Origin: SZUA-365 sp034002405
GTDB taxonomy: Bacteria > Bacteroidota > Ignavibacteria > SZUA-365
Length of the DNA stretch: 54,003 bases
Direction: 5' to 3'
NCBI GenBank assembly: GCA_034002405.1
Contig: JAVFAS010000016.1
Span: 1 to 54,003 of the forward strand
The notes under the pieces: generated by a model
What the model was told of the DNA's origin: nothing
What the model saw: only the letters and a program-made list of their open reading frames with translations
Database searches by the model: none
In this document: positions 10,541 to 19,473 of the stretch, piece after piece
How the letters are laid out: each line of letters opens with the position of its first letter
Position numbering within the stretch: the stretch's first letter is position 1
Program-made: the position numbers and the translations under genes

Positions 10541-11518
10541 ATGACAGAGGTCATGGCAGGCATCGACATCGGAGGGACAAACACCGTGTACGGGCTGGTG
10601 GATCGCGCGGGCACCATCCTCGCCGAGGGACACATGTCCACCACGGGCTTCGAGGATGCGGAGGATTTCCTCGCATCGCTCGCCGTGCATGTGCGTGTGC
10701 TGGCGGATCATGCCGACACGGCGGTGGACTTGCGCGGGACCGGTATCGGCGGACCCAACGGCCACTATTTCAGCGGCACGATCGAAGACGCGCCCAATCT
10801 CCCATGGCAGGGAACGCTGGAAGTGGCCGACATCCTCTCGGCGCACATGAAAGTCCCGGCCGTGCTGACCAACGACGCGAATGCCGCGGCCATGGGCGAG
10901 ATGCTTTATGGTGCCGCCACGGAAATGAAGGATTTCGTGGTGGTCACGCTTGGGACGGGATTGGGGAGCGGCTTCGTGGTCGACGGCACGGTGCAGTACG
11001 GGTGGAGTGGCTTCGCGGGTGAGCTTGGACATGTGATCGTCCACGAGAATGGGCGCGCGTGCGGCTGCGGACGCCGCGGATGTCTCGAGACATACGTGTC
11101 CGCCCCCGGGCTCGTCCGCACCGTGATGGAATTGCTCGCCGAGGATCCCGGCGACAGCCGGCTGTGCGGCGTCGCAATGCAGGCCATGACCGCGCGCGAC
11201 ATTGCCGACGCCGCGACCGCGGGCGACCTGCTCGCGCGCGAGGCCTTCCTGCGCACCGGGCAGACGCTCGGTCTCGCACTGGCCAACACCATCGCCATCA
11301 GCAGTCCGCAAGCAATCATCCTTTTCGGCGGTCTGGCACAGGCCGGACGCCTGCTCCTCGATCCGACGCGCGAGGCAATGGAACGGAACACACTCCCGAT
11401 TCTCAAGGGCAGCACGCGTCTGATGCTGTCGGCGCTCATGCGGAAAAACGCCGCCGTGCTCGGTGCGGCCGCCCTGGCGTGGGATGCCTTCACCGCGCAC
11501 GCAGAGGTACGGGAATGA
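10541..11518 (+). CDS. ROK-family sugar kinase
   Basis: This 325-residue cytoplasmic kinase of the ROK family has the N-terminal phosphate-binding motif AGIDIGGTNTVYGLVD and the central LTNDANAAAMGEM. The second ATP site is VVTLGTGLGSGFVVDG, and the zinc/ROK signature CGCGRRGCLETYVSAPGL lies near residue 180. There is no helix-turn-helix, so it is an enzyme rather than a NagC-type repressor. Likely substrates are glucose, mannose, GlcNAc or ManNAc. The position after the importer suggests it traps the incoming sugar. AAGGAG at 10529-10534, 6 nt before the ATG, is a good Shine-Dalgarno. The stop overlaps the next gene as ATGA. Confidence 0.92.
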   Translation: MTEVMAGIDIGGTNTVYGLVDRAGTILAEGHMSTTGFEDAEDFLASLAVHVRVLADHADTAVDLRGTGIGGPNGHYFSGTIEDAPNLPWQGTLEVADILSAHMKVPAVLTNDANAAAMGEMLYGAATEMKDFVVVTLGTGLGSGFVVDGTVQYGWSGFAGELGHVIVHENGRACGCGRRGCLETYVSAPGLVRTVMELLAEDPGDSRLCGVAMQAMTARDIADAATAGDLLAREAFLRTGQTLGLALANTIAISSPQAIILFGGLAQAGRLLLDPTREAMERNTLPILKGSTRLMLSALMRKNAAVLGAAALAWDAFTAHAEVRE

Positions 11519-14172
11519 GACGTCTCCCCATCATTCTTCTCCTGGTCTCGACCATCGCCACGCTGGCCTGCGGCGCGGTCCGCGCGCAGGGATTGCTTCC
11601 GGATTCCACCCGCACGTATTATCGCGGCTTGCTCGACGAGCGCCGTCGGAGCTATGCCGCACTCGAGGCCGAAGTCTTCTCCGCCCTCACGCGGACGCGC
11701 ACGCCCGACGAAACCGATGCCATGCTCTTCCTGCTGGCCACCTCGCCGATCGCGGATCTGGCGGATCGAGGGGGCGATTTTTTCCTCTCCACCGTTCGGG
11801 TCGCGCTCCGTACCCGCGCGACGGCACCGTGGGGAAAAAATATTCCGGACCCGATTTTCCTGCATTTCGTGCTTCCGCCGCGCGTCGGCAGCGAGGCCAT
11901 CGATTCATCACGCCTGGTCTTCCCCACCATGTTGGCAGCACGACTTGGTTCGCGCGGCATGCGCGCGGCGGTGCTCGAGATCAACCACTGGTGCCACGAG
12001 CACGTCACCTACGCGCCGAGCGACGCACGCACGCGCGCGCCGCTCGCGACCATGCGCAACGCGAAGGGACGCTGCGGGGAGGAATCGGTCTTCACCACCA
12101 CCGCCCTGCGCGCCGCGGGGATTCCCGCGCGACAGGTGTATGTCCCCCGCTGGGCGCATGCGGATGACAATCATGCCTGGGTCGAGGTGTGGGTCGATGG
12201 GGTGTGGCATTTTCTCGGCGCCTGCGAACCCGAGGCCGATCTCGACCGCGCCTGGTTCACCGAGCCCGCACGCCGCGCCATGCTGACGGCCGCGACGACG
12301 CAGGGCCGCTACACCGGCGCGGAAGACGTTCTTTTCACCACGCGATTGTCCACCCGCATCAACACGCTTCCTGTCTACGCGCCGACGCGCGTGCTCACGG
12401 TGCAGGTATGCGATCCCCACGGGAATCCCGTGGCGAAGGCACGGGTGGATTTCTCCGTGTTCAACTATGCGGAATTCTTCCCGCTCGCAAGAATCACGAC
12501 CGATGGCTCCGGTATCGCCAGCCTGCGCACCGGTTCCGGCGATCTGCTCGTCTGGGCTCACGACAGTTCCGCTCGACACGTCTTCGCCCTCTCCACCCAC
12601 GAACGTGGCGACACGCTTCGACTCGTGCTCTCCGATCACGTGCGCAGGGACGGACGCATCGCACTGGACATCCATCCTCCACCCGCGACCGTGCTGCCCG
12701 TGTCCGCGCATCCCGACGCGGCACGGACCGCCGCACGAATCCGGCGCGGCGACAGCATTCGGGCACGGTACGAAGCAACGTTCGTTGATTCCACGGCCGT
12801 CGCTGGTTTCGCACGTACGCACGGCTATTCCATCGACAGCTGCTGGCTGGTGCTGTCCCACGCACGCGGGAACGGCGAGGAGATCCTCGATTTCCTTACG
12901 TCCGCGACACGAATCGAACCGGTGCTTGCACTCCGCTTCCTGCGCACTCTCAGTGAAAAGGATCTTCAGGACGCTTCCGCCTTCGTGCTGCGTACGCAGT
13001 ACCAAGACGCGATGGCGCGTCGTGCGGTGGGAGATCGGTGCGACGACCTGTACCTCGACCATGTCTGCGCGCCGCGTATCGGACGCGAGGAAATACGACC
13101 CTGGCGCGAGGCGATTCACGCGATGATTGTCACGCATCCGCTGCTCGGTGAAGCCGGAGATGACGATGCGCGCGCACGACGCTTCGCGTCATGGATTCGC
13201 GACAGCATCCGCATCGACGGGGAGGGCAACTGGGGCGGGGTTCCGATTCCCGTGACCGCGACGGCGGCCATACGCGCCGGCGACCGGTACTCGCGCTCCC
13301 TGTTGTTCGTCGCGATGTGTCGTGCCATGGGCATTCCCGCGCGTCTTCAGCCGGCGACCGGTGCGCCGGAATACCATGCCGGTGGGTCGTGGATCGACGC
13401 CGGCATCGTGCCTGGTGCCGATGCCCCGACGGGACACAGCCGTCTGGTCCTGCGTCCACGCGCGGGTCAGCGGGTTGAGTCCCCCGTGTACGGCACGCAT
13501 TTCACGCTCGCCCGTTTCGATCGTGGTGTCTACCGTACCTTCGATCTCGAACACGCACCATTCTTCGGCAGCTGGCCCGCGGAGGTCCCCCTGCCCGCGG
13601 GTGAATACATGCTCGTCAGCGGCAACCGCCAGCCGGACGGTTCGGTGCTGGCCGCGTTGGAGTTCCTCTCCCTTCCGGATACTTCCATCAGAGAACACGA
13701 TCTGATTATCCGCGATGACGACGCGCCGCCGCTTCCGCTGGGTCGCATCGATGCGGCGCTGCTTCCGGAACGCACCGCGCCGGCGCACATCCTCCTCTGG
13801 ATCGCACGCGACACCGAGCCGGTGTCCCACGCCCTGCGCGATCTCGCCGCGGAGCGACAGTCCTTGGATGCACACGCGGTCGGCGTCCTCCTCGCGGGTT
13901 CAGATCTCACCACCGACGAACTCCGCGCGATCGCGCGCCGCGCGTTGCCGGCGGGGACCCGCATCGCATCCGACGGCGCCGGGACGCTGCGCGCCGCGGT
14001 CATGACCGCGCTGCATCTCTCCGCCGACACGGAGCTTCCACTCCTGGTTGTCTGCGATGCCGCCGGGAACATCACCTTCGTATCCCGCGGGTACTCCATC
14101 GGCGTGGGCACGCAGGTCTTGCGGATGCTCGAGCGAATGCATCCGCGGGAGGGAAGCACGACGCATGATTGA
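11515..14172 (+). CDS. Secreted transglutaminase-fold protein with accessory domains
   Basis: 885 residues with a signal peptide (MRRLPIILLLVSTIATLACGAVRAQ). A transglutaminase-like core has the nucleophile Cys187 in KGRCGEES, His220 in DNHAWVEV and an acidic segment GACEPEADLD where the third triad residue should be. Next comes an Ig/carboxypeptidase-regulatory-like domain (VQVCDPHGNPVAKARVDFSV). A second region (MCRAMGIPARLQ) resembles a degenerate transglutaminase core without the cysteine-histidine pair. The C-terminus (TELPLLVVCDAAGNITFVS) looks like a thioredoxin-like fold lacking a CXXC. Related proteins occur in Bacteroidota glycan loci, with unproved function. The fold is shared with peptide:N-glycanases and cysteine proteases, so release of N-glycans or peptides is possible. 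The ATG overlaps the ROK stop by 4 bp, implying translational coupling. Confidence 0.82.
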   Translation: MRRLPIILLLVSTIATLACGAVRAQGLLPDSTRTYYRGLLDERRRSYAALEAEVFSALTRTRTPDETDAMLFLLATSPIADLADRGGDFFLSTVRVALRTRATAPWGKNIPDPIFLHFVLPPRVGSEAIDSSRLVFPTMLAARLGSRGMRAAVLEINHWCHEHVTYAPSDARTRAPLATMRNAKGRCGEESVFTTTALRAAGIPARQVYVPRWAHADDNHAWVEVWVDGVWHFLGACEPEADLDRAWFTEPARRAMLTAATTQGRYTGAEDVLFTTRLSTRINTLPVYAPTRVLTVQVCDPHGNPVAKARVDFSVFNYAEFFPLARITTDGSGIASLRTGSGDLLVWAHDSSARHVFALSTHERGDTLRLVLSDHVRRDGRIALDIHPPPATVLPVSAHPDAARTAARIRRGDSIRARYEATFVDSTAVAGFARTHGYSIDSCWLVLSHARGNGEEILDFLTSATRIEPVLALRFLRTLSEKDLQDASAFVLRTQYQDAMARRAVGDRCDDLYLDHVCAPRIGREEIRPWREAIHAMIVTHPLLGEAGDDDARARRFASWIRDSIRIDGEGNWGGVPIPVTATAAIRAGDRYSRSLLFVAMCRAMGIPARLQPATGAPEYHAGGSWIDAGIVPGADAPTGHSRLVLRPRAGQRVESPVYGTHFTLARFDRGVYRTFDLEHAPFFGSWPAEVPLPAGEYMLVSGNRQPDGSVLAALEFLSLPDTSIREHDLIIRDDDAPPLPLGRIDAALLPERTAPAHILLWIARDTEPVSHALRDLAAERQSLDAHAVGVLLAGSDLTTDELRAIARRALPAGTRIASDGAGTLRAAVMTALHLSADTELPLLVVCDAAGNITFVSRGYSIGVGTQVLRMLERMHPREGSTTHD

Positions 14173-14250
14173 ATCGAATCGCGAATGCGGGATAGACCGC
14201 GAATGCGGATGCGGGTTGACACGGACACATCAACGCGAGAGGAGCACGGC

Positions 14251-17200
14251 ATGGCTGAAGGATACACCCGGCGAGAATTTCTCCGGCAGGGCGGCATGAT
14301 GGCGGCGGTTGCCGGTGCGGCGGGCACGTTCACGACGGGGGCAGGACTGCCGCTGGTGCAGGACGCGATCCGTCAGACCGTGCCTCGTGGAGGACGTCCG
14401 CGGGTCCTGCTCTTTCATGATCCGACGTTTCCCACGGTGGACGGTGTCGGGATTCCCGCGGCCGGTCTGGCGCAAGGATTGCAGGCCGCGCAGGTACGGA
14501 CCGTCGACGCGGCGGGACTCGCGGCGGCGCTGAACGATGGCGGGTTTGATCTGTTGGTGACCGCGCATGCGTCCGCCTTCCCCGAGGACGCCGGGATGGC
14601 CGTGCTGGGCTGCCTGGCGCGCGGGTGTGCCTGGCTGCAGCTGGGCGGCGTGCCATTGGCCGTCCCTGTCCGTCGCGGACCGGCCGGCTGGGAGGTCGCC
14701 CCCCGACGCACGCGCTGGCATCGGAAGCTGTGCATCACGCAGGGCGTCGCGGTGGACTGCCGCGATCTTGCGCGTTGGGAGGCGTCGCCGTGCTGCACCG
14801 AACTTGCGGAGGCCGCCGCGGACGTCCATGCCGATTCGGCCTTTGCGTTCACCTGGCGGCTGACGTCGACGAAGTATTTTCCCCACGAGGATGGCAGCGC
14901 CGGCACGCGCGATGCGCGTGTGCTTCCGTTGCTTCACGGCGTCGCGCCCGACGGTGTGCCGATGGTCGCGGTCGCGGTGCAGGTGGACTGGCTCCACGGC
15001 GACTATGCCGGGGGACGTTGGGTGTTCTACACCGGCAACGATGCCCCGGGCGAGGAACTGATCGCACAGCTCGCCGCGCTCGCCGGGAACGGCGCGACCG
15101 AACTCGCGGTGACACCGGAATTCGCGCGCTATCGACCGGCCGAATCCGCCACCCTGCACGTGCGTCTGCATCGTCCGCGCAGTGCCGGCGAGGCGGAATG
15201 CATCATCGACGTGCTGGACCAGGGACGCACGGTTGTCACCGAGCGCCGTACGCTTCGCTGGAGCAGCGCCGCGCCGCTCGCCCAGTTGACGCTGCCGCTT
15301 GGGGTCCTCCCCGCGTTGGACACCGCCCGATTCATCGACGTGCACGTGCGCACCACCTTCACCGGTGCCGCGGGTCTGGGGACAGTGGAGACACGCTCGG
15401 GGTTCTGGCTGGCGGACGATGCCGCGTTGGCATCGGGCAGCGCGGTCACGCGACGTGGGAACGAGCTGTTGAAGGCGGGGCTGCCGTTCACGGCCGCGGG
15501 GACGACCTACATGGCGGGCGACGTGCAGCGGAATTTCCTGCTCGAACCGAATCCATGGATCTGGCGCACGGATTTCCGCGCCATGCGGAAGGCCGGCATC
15601 ACGCTCCTCCGCACGGGCATATGGTACGGCTGGAAACGCATGATGCTCGAACCCGGACAGGTGGATGAGGCCGCCCTGCGCGCGATGGATGCCTTCCTGC
15701 TCACCGCGATTGAACAGGATATCCCGGTCATTTTTTCTTTTTTCGCCTTTCTCCCGGAGGCCTGGGGTGGCGAGAATCCGTATCTCGACCCGCGCGCCGT
15801 GGCCGCGCAGCGGCTGTTCGTCGCGGCGTTCGCGCAGCGGTATCGATCCACTCCGGGCCTGGTCTGGGACTTGATCAACGAACCCTCGTTCTCGTCCCCA
15901 TCCCAGCTCTGGCGTTGCCGGCCCAACTACGACCGGCATGAAATCGCGGCGTGGCGCAACTGGTTGCGCGCCCTGCTTCCGGGGATGGATGACCCGGCGC
16001 GTCTGCGTGTCCTCACCGACCGCTGGCGCGGGGACACCGACGAGAGTGCCGCGCTTCCCCGGTTGGAGGATTTCGATGACAGCCATCTGTTCAGCGACCG
16101 GCAACCGCTCAAGGCCCGCGACTACCGGCTGTTCGCCCAGGATGCGTTCGCGGACTGGGTGCGCGCGCTCGCGGACACCATCCGCGCCGTTGACCGTCCG
16201 GACCGGATGATCATGGTCGGGCAGGACGAGGGCGGTGCACTCGATCGTCCCAATCCGCAGTTCTTCGCCGACGTTGTCGACATCACGAGCGTGCACAGCT
16301 GGTGGTTCAATGACGATTTGTTGTGGGACAGCGTCGTCACGCGCGCACCCGGCCGGCCGCATCTTGTGCAGGAGACCGGTGCGATGTTTTACGAAGCCTT
16401 CGACGGCACGCCCTGGCGAAGCGAGGCGGAGACCGCGCGCCTGATCGAACGAAAGCTCGCGATTGCCATCGGCGCCGGCAGCGCGGGATTCGTGCAGTGG
16501 CTATGGAACAGCAATCCGTACATGCCCTCCGACAACGAAGCCGGGATCGGTGCCCTGCGCGCGGACGGGAGCGCGAAGCCGGAACTCGCCGTATTGCGCG
16601 CGATGAGCCGCTTCCTCGCCGTCATCGGACCGTCACTCGTCGCGCGGGAGGAAGAAAATGTTGTCCTCGTTCTTCCCCAGGCGGATCAATTCTCCGTCCG
16701 TGGCAACGGCATCCGCGCGACGCGGACTGCCGTACGGGCAATGGCCTCCCGTTGCCGGGTTCCCCTGCGTGCGGTCGGGGAATACGCCCTGCGGCGTGAT
16801 CATGCCCGGGCCGCGTTGTATGTGCTTCCATCTCCGAGCGTGCTGACGGAAAACGCGTGGCAGCTGCTGCTCGCGTACGCGCACGCGGGATCCGTCGTGC
16901 TGGTCACCGGACTGCTCGATCGTGACGAAAACGGACAGCAGATTCCGCGAAGCGCACGTTTCGGACTCGACTCAGTCGTCCGTCCGGTCGCCGCGCATGA
17001 GATCGTCCGTCTCGGAAAATCTTCCCATACCGTCGTGTTCCGCGGGGACGATCTCCAACGCGTCGAACGGGCGATGCCGCTGGTAAAACAGGATGAGGAT
17101 ATCTTCATTGTGCGCCACGGCGCGGGACGTGTGATTTGGTGCCCGGTTCCGGTGGAGATGGCCGAAGACCCCGGCGCGTCAGAAGCAGTCTACCGCCTCG

Positions 17201-17469
17201 CGCTGCACGAGGCGGATATCGAGGCGCCCGTGCGCCTGCGTCCGGACCTGCCCGGCGTGCTCAGTCTCGTCTCGCGTTACCGCGATGGTGTGTTGCTCAC
17301 GATCGTGTCGGAAATATCAGAGGAGGTCCGTGTCCGTGTTTCCCTCCGGACACCGGACTGCGATGTCGATTTGGCGTTGCCCGCGGGACGCGCCGTACTT
17401 CTCTTCATCGACCGGGCGGGAACGGTGCTTCATCGCAGCGATCGCGATGACCATGGAGGTCACGGATGA
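14251..17469 (+). CDS. Tat-exported clan GH-A (GH5-like) glycoside hydrolase
   Basis: 1072 residues. The N-terminus has a twin-arginine signal (RREFLRQGG followed by an Ala/Gly-rich hydrophobic stretch), so it is probably exported folded. The middle holds a TIM-barrel hydrolase of clan GH-A: RTDFRAMRKAGITLLRTG, then VWDLINEPS with acid/base Glu544, and VQETG with nucleophile candidate Glu708. SAGFVQWLWNSNPYMPSDNE follows, as in GH5-type mannanases and cellulases. The N-terminal ~390 residues include a flavodoxin/amidotransferase-like segment (RVLLFHDPTFPTVDG). I cannot name the GH family with certainty. AGGAG at 14240-14244 supports the ATG at 14251. The frame is open further upstream to 14185 but lacks a signal there. 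It is the last gene of the glycan locus. Confidence 0.82.
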   Translation: MAEGYTRREFLRQGGMMAAVAGAAGTFTTGAGLPLVQDAIRQTVPRGGRPRVLLFHDPTFPTVDGVGIPAAGLAQGLQAAQVRTVDAAGLAAALNDGGFDLLVTAHASAFPEDAGMAVLGCLARGCAWLQLGGVPLAVPVRRGPAGWEVAPRRTRWHRKLCITQGVAVDCRDLARWEASPCCTELAEAAADVHADSAFAFTWRLTSTKYFPHEDGSAGTRDARVLPLLHGVAPDGVPMVAVAVQVDWLHGDYAGGRWVFYTGNDAPGEELIAQLAALAGNGATELAVTPEFARYRPAESATLHVRLHRPRSAGEAECIIDVLDQGRTVVTERRTLRWSSAAPLAQLTLPLGVLPALDTARFIDVHVRTTFTGAAGLGTVETRSGFWLADDAALASGSAVTRRGNELLKAGLPFTAAGTTYMAGDVQRNFLLEPNPWIWRTDFRAMRKAGITLLRTGIWYGWKRMMLEPGQVDEAALRAMDAFLLTAIEQDIPVIFSFFAFLPEAWGGENPYLDPRAVAAQRLFVAAFAQRYRSTPGLVWDLINEPSFSSPSQLWRCRPNYDRHEIAAWRNWLRALLPGMDDPARLRVLTDRWRGDTDESAALPRLEDFDDSHLFSDRQPLKARDYRLFAQDAFADWVRALADTIRAVDRPDRMIMVGQDEGGALDRPNPQFFADVVDITSVHSWWFNDDLLWDSVVTRAPGRPHLVQETGAMFYEAFDGTPWRSEAETARLIERKLAIAIGAGSAGFVQWLWNSNPYMPSDNEAGIGALRADGSAKPELAVLRAMSRFLAVIGPSLVAREEENVVLVLPQADQFSVRGNGIRATRTAVRAMASRCRVPLRAVGEYALRRDHARAALYVLPSPSVLTENAWQLLLAYAHAGSVVLVTGLLDRDENGQQIPRSARFGLDSVVRPVAAHEIVRLGKSSHTVVFRGDDLQRVERAMPLVKQDEDIFIVRHGAGRVIWCPVPVEMAEDPGASEAVYRLALHEADIEAPVRLRPDLPGVLSLVSRYRDGVLLTIVSEISEEVRVRVSLRTPDCDVDLALPAGRAVLLFIDRAGTVLHRSDRDDHGGHG

Positions 17470-17483
17470 CCATGGAGGTCACG
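17446..17483. repeat. Exact 19-bp tandem duplication over the stop codon
   Basis: The 19-bp block GATGACCATGGAGGTCACG occurs twice back to back (17446-17464 and 17465-17483) and spans the hydrolase stop codon at 17467. Each copy contains the inverted repeat TGACC/GGTCA. The second copy supplies the present stop codon, so the duplication probably changed the protein end. It also occupies the convergent junction with thyX. Confidence 0.9.
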
Positions 17484-17491
17484 ATTGAGCG

Positions 17492-18429
17492 TCACGAGCC
17501 CCACGGGATGCGCAGGCCCAGATGGCGCAGCTTCTCCTCGAGTTCCTCGCGTTCCATGTTGCGTTTCATTTCCTCGCCTTCCTCGGGAAGAATCTCGTTC
17601 GCCCGGGCGAGCAGAATCGCGCGCGCGTCGTCCCCGGCCCCGATCGCGGCAATGATCTCACGGTCGATACGCGTGAGTTCCGTTGCGTGGACCCGGTAAT
17701 CGAGAAACGCTTCCCAGGTAATCGGACACCAGCGGCGCACGATCTCCTCGCCGATGGTCTCCGCATAGGCGCGGATCTCGCGCTGCGCGTGCGGGTCCAT
17801 GCGAAGGAACAGAAAGTTGAGGAGATTGTGCAGGTCGACTTTCCAATAGGCCTCGGTGTAGGTCGCGAGCGGGAGGTCCTTGCGCGCCTGCTCCCGGGCA
17901 ACGCCGGCATCGATGCGTTCGTTGTAAATTCGACGCGCGAGATTGTGGAGCTCGGTCTCCTGTTCCGTGAAATGCGCGCCGAGTCCCGGATCGACCGCAC
18001 CCTCGCTGCCTTGCCGGTTGCTGACCGCCTGGAAGCGCCATTCGTCCGGCGCCGTGCGCTGTGCCGCGTCGATGGCAATCGAATAGCGCGTCGAGTACTC
18101 GTTGACGTTCGCCGTACGATGGCGGATCCACTGTCGCCACGTATCCATCGGCACGCGGACGTGCAGTTTGACTTCACACATTTCGAACGGAGTGGTATGA
18201 TGGTGCCGGAGAAGATAGCGGATCAGGCCGCGGTCCTGCCGCACCTGCCTCGTCCCTTTCCCGTACGAAACGCGCGCGGCTTGTACGATGGAAGAATCGG
18301 TGCCCATGTAGTCGACCACACGGACAAAGCCGTCGTCAAGAACCGTGAAGGGTTCTCCAAGAATCGCATCCATCTCCGGGACACCCGGTCGCTCGAGTTT
18401 TTCGAACTTCTGTTCCACGTTGCCGCCGC
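17492..18429 (-). CDS. thyX: Flavin-dependent thymidylate synthase ThyX, N-terminus lost in gap
   Basis: About 311 residues are visible. ThyX makes dTMP from dUMP using FAD and methylenetetrahydrofolate, without ThyA. The ThyX signature appears as RHRTANVNEYSTRY, preceded by RYLLRHHHTTPFEM and followed by EQARKDLPLATYTEAYWKVDLHNLLNFL, which match the flavin and dUMP site segments. The first readable residues (VEQKFEKLERPGVPEMDAILG) resemble the region shortly after the usual start, so only a few codons are likely hidden in the N gap. The C-terminal tail is a charged helix (EEMKRNMEREELEEKLRHLG). It converges on the GH-A gene with 22 bp between stops. Confidence 0.93.
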
Positions 18430-18529
18430 NNNNNNNNNNNNNNNNNNNNNNNNNNNNNNNNNNNNNNNNNNNNNNNNNNNNNNNNNNNNNNNNNNNNNNN
18501 NNNNNNNNNNNNNNNNNNNNNNNNNNNNN
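18430..18529. other. Assembly gap (100 N)
   Basis: Exactly 100 N bases, the usual placeholder for a scaffold gap of unknown size. It hides the starts of both thyX (minus) and the glycosyltransferase (plus), which are divergent here, together with any shared promoter. Confidence 0.99.
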
Positions 18530-19364
18530 GCGCGCGCTCAATCTCCGACTGATGGCCGAACGCTATGATGCCGTGTTCGACCTGCACAACAACTTCCGCA
18601 GCCGGGTGCTGCGCAACGGACTCAGCAACCGGGTCCATGTCATCCACAAACGGAGCTTTCGCCGGCTCCTTCTCACCCGCCTGCACATCAACACCATGCG
18701 AAACGTTCCGCCCGTGCCCGAGCGCTACATCGAAACCGCGCGGCGGTATGGCTTGCGGCCCGATGGCGCGCCACCGGTGCTCCACCCTTCCGATACGGCG
18801 CGGGAGAACGCACGCCGGATCCTGGTCGAACGCGATGTCGATCCGGACTCCCCCGGCATCGGACTCTGTGTCGGCGCGAAGCATTTCACGAAGCGCTGGC
18901 CCGTCGAGCGCTTCGAGGAACTCGCCGAACAGCTGCACGTCCGCGGTGCGCACCTTCTCCTGCTCGGTGGCGCGGAGGATCGCAACACGGCGGCGGCCAT
19001 CCTGCGCCGGGTGCCTGACCGCATCGTCGACCTCACCGGCGCTCTGAGCCTGATGGAGACCGCCGCGGCGATGACGTCCTGCGCCGTGGTGGTAGCGAAC
19101 GACAGCGGACTGATGCACATGGCCACGGCGGTCGGCACTCCCGTCGTGGCACTGTTTGGAAGCACGGTCCGCGAGTTCGGGTTCTTTCCCTCCCATGCTC
19201 CCGCGGAGGTGATCGAGATCTCCGGACTCTCCTGCCGCCCGTGCACGCACATCGGCCGCGCGGCATGTCCCCGAGGACACTTTTCCTGCCTGCGTGACAT
19301 TCCCGCCACCCGCGTGCTCGACGCCATCGACCGGCTGCGGGCCCGGGCCGATGGTTCATCATAA
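18530..19364 (+). CDS. Glycosyltransferase family 9 (heptosyltransferase-like), N-terminus lost in gap
   Basis: About 278 C-terminal residues of a GT-B fold glycosyltransferase of family 9, the family of LPS heptosyltransferases WaaC, WaaF and WaaQ. Visible family features are FDLHNNFRSRVL, the second-domain motif GLCVGAKHFTKRWPVERFEELA and the donor-binding segment CAVVVANDSGLMHMATAVGTPVVALFGST. A late cysteine-rich stretch, CRPCTHIGRAACPRGHFSCL, is common in this family. It probably acts at the cytoplasmic face of the inner membrane in lipopolysaccharide core assembly. The first domain is largely in the gap, so the true length is unknown. No convincing terminator follows before maeB. Confidence 0.88.
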
Positions 19365-19473
19365 AAGAGCTTTTTCTCCATTTTTTCCATCCCCCCTTTT
19401 TCGTACATTTCGCGTTACACGACCTCGCATAGTCGTCATTCAACCCCCTGCACTTCACGTACGGAGTTTCTCC

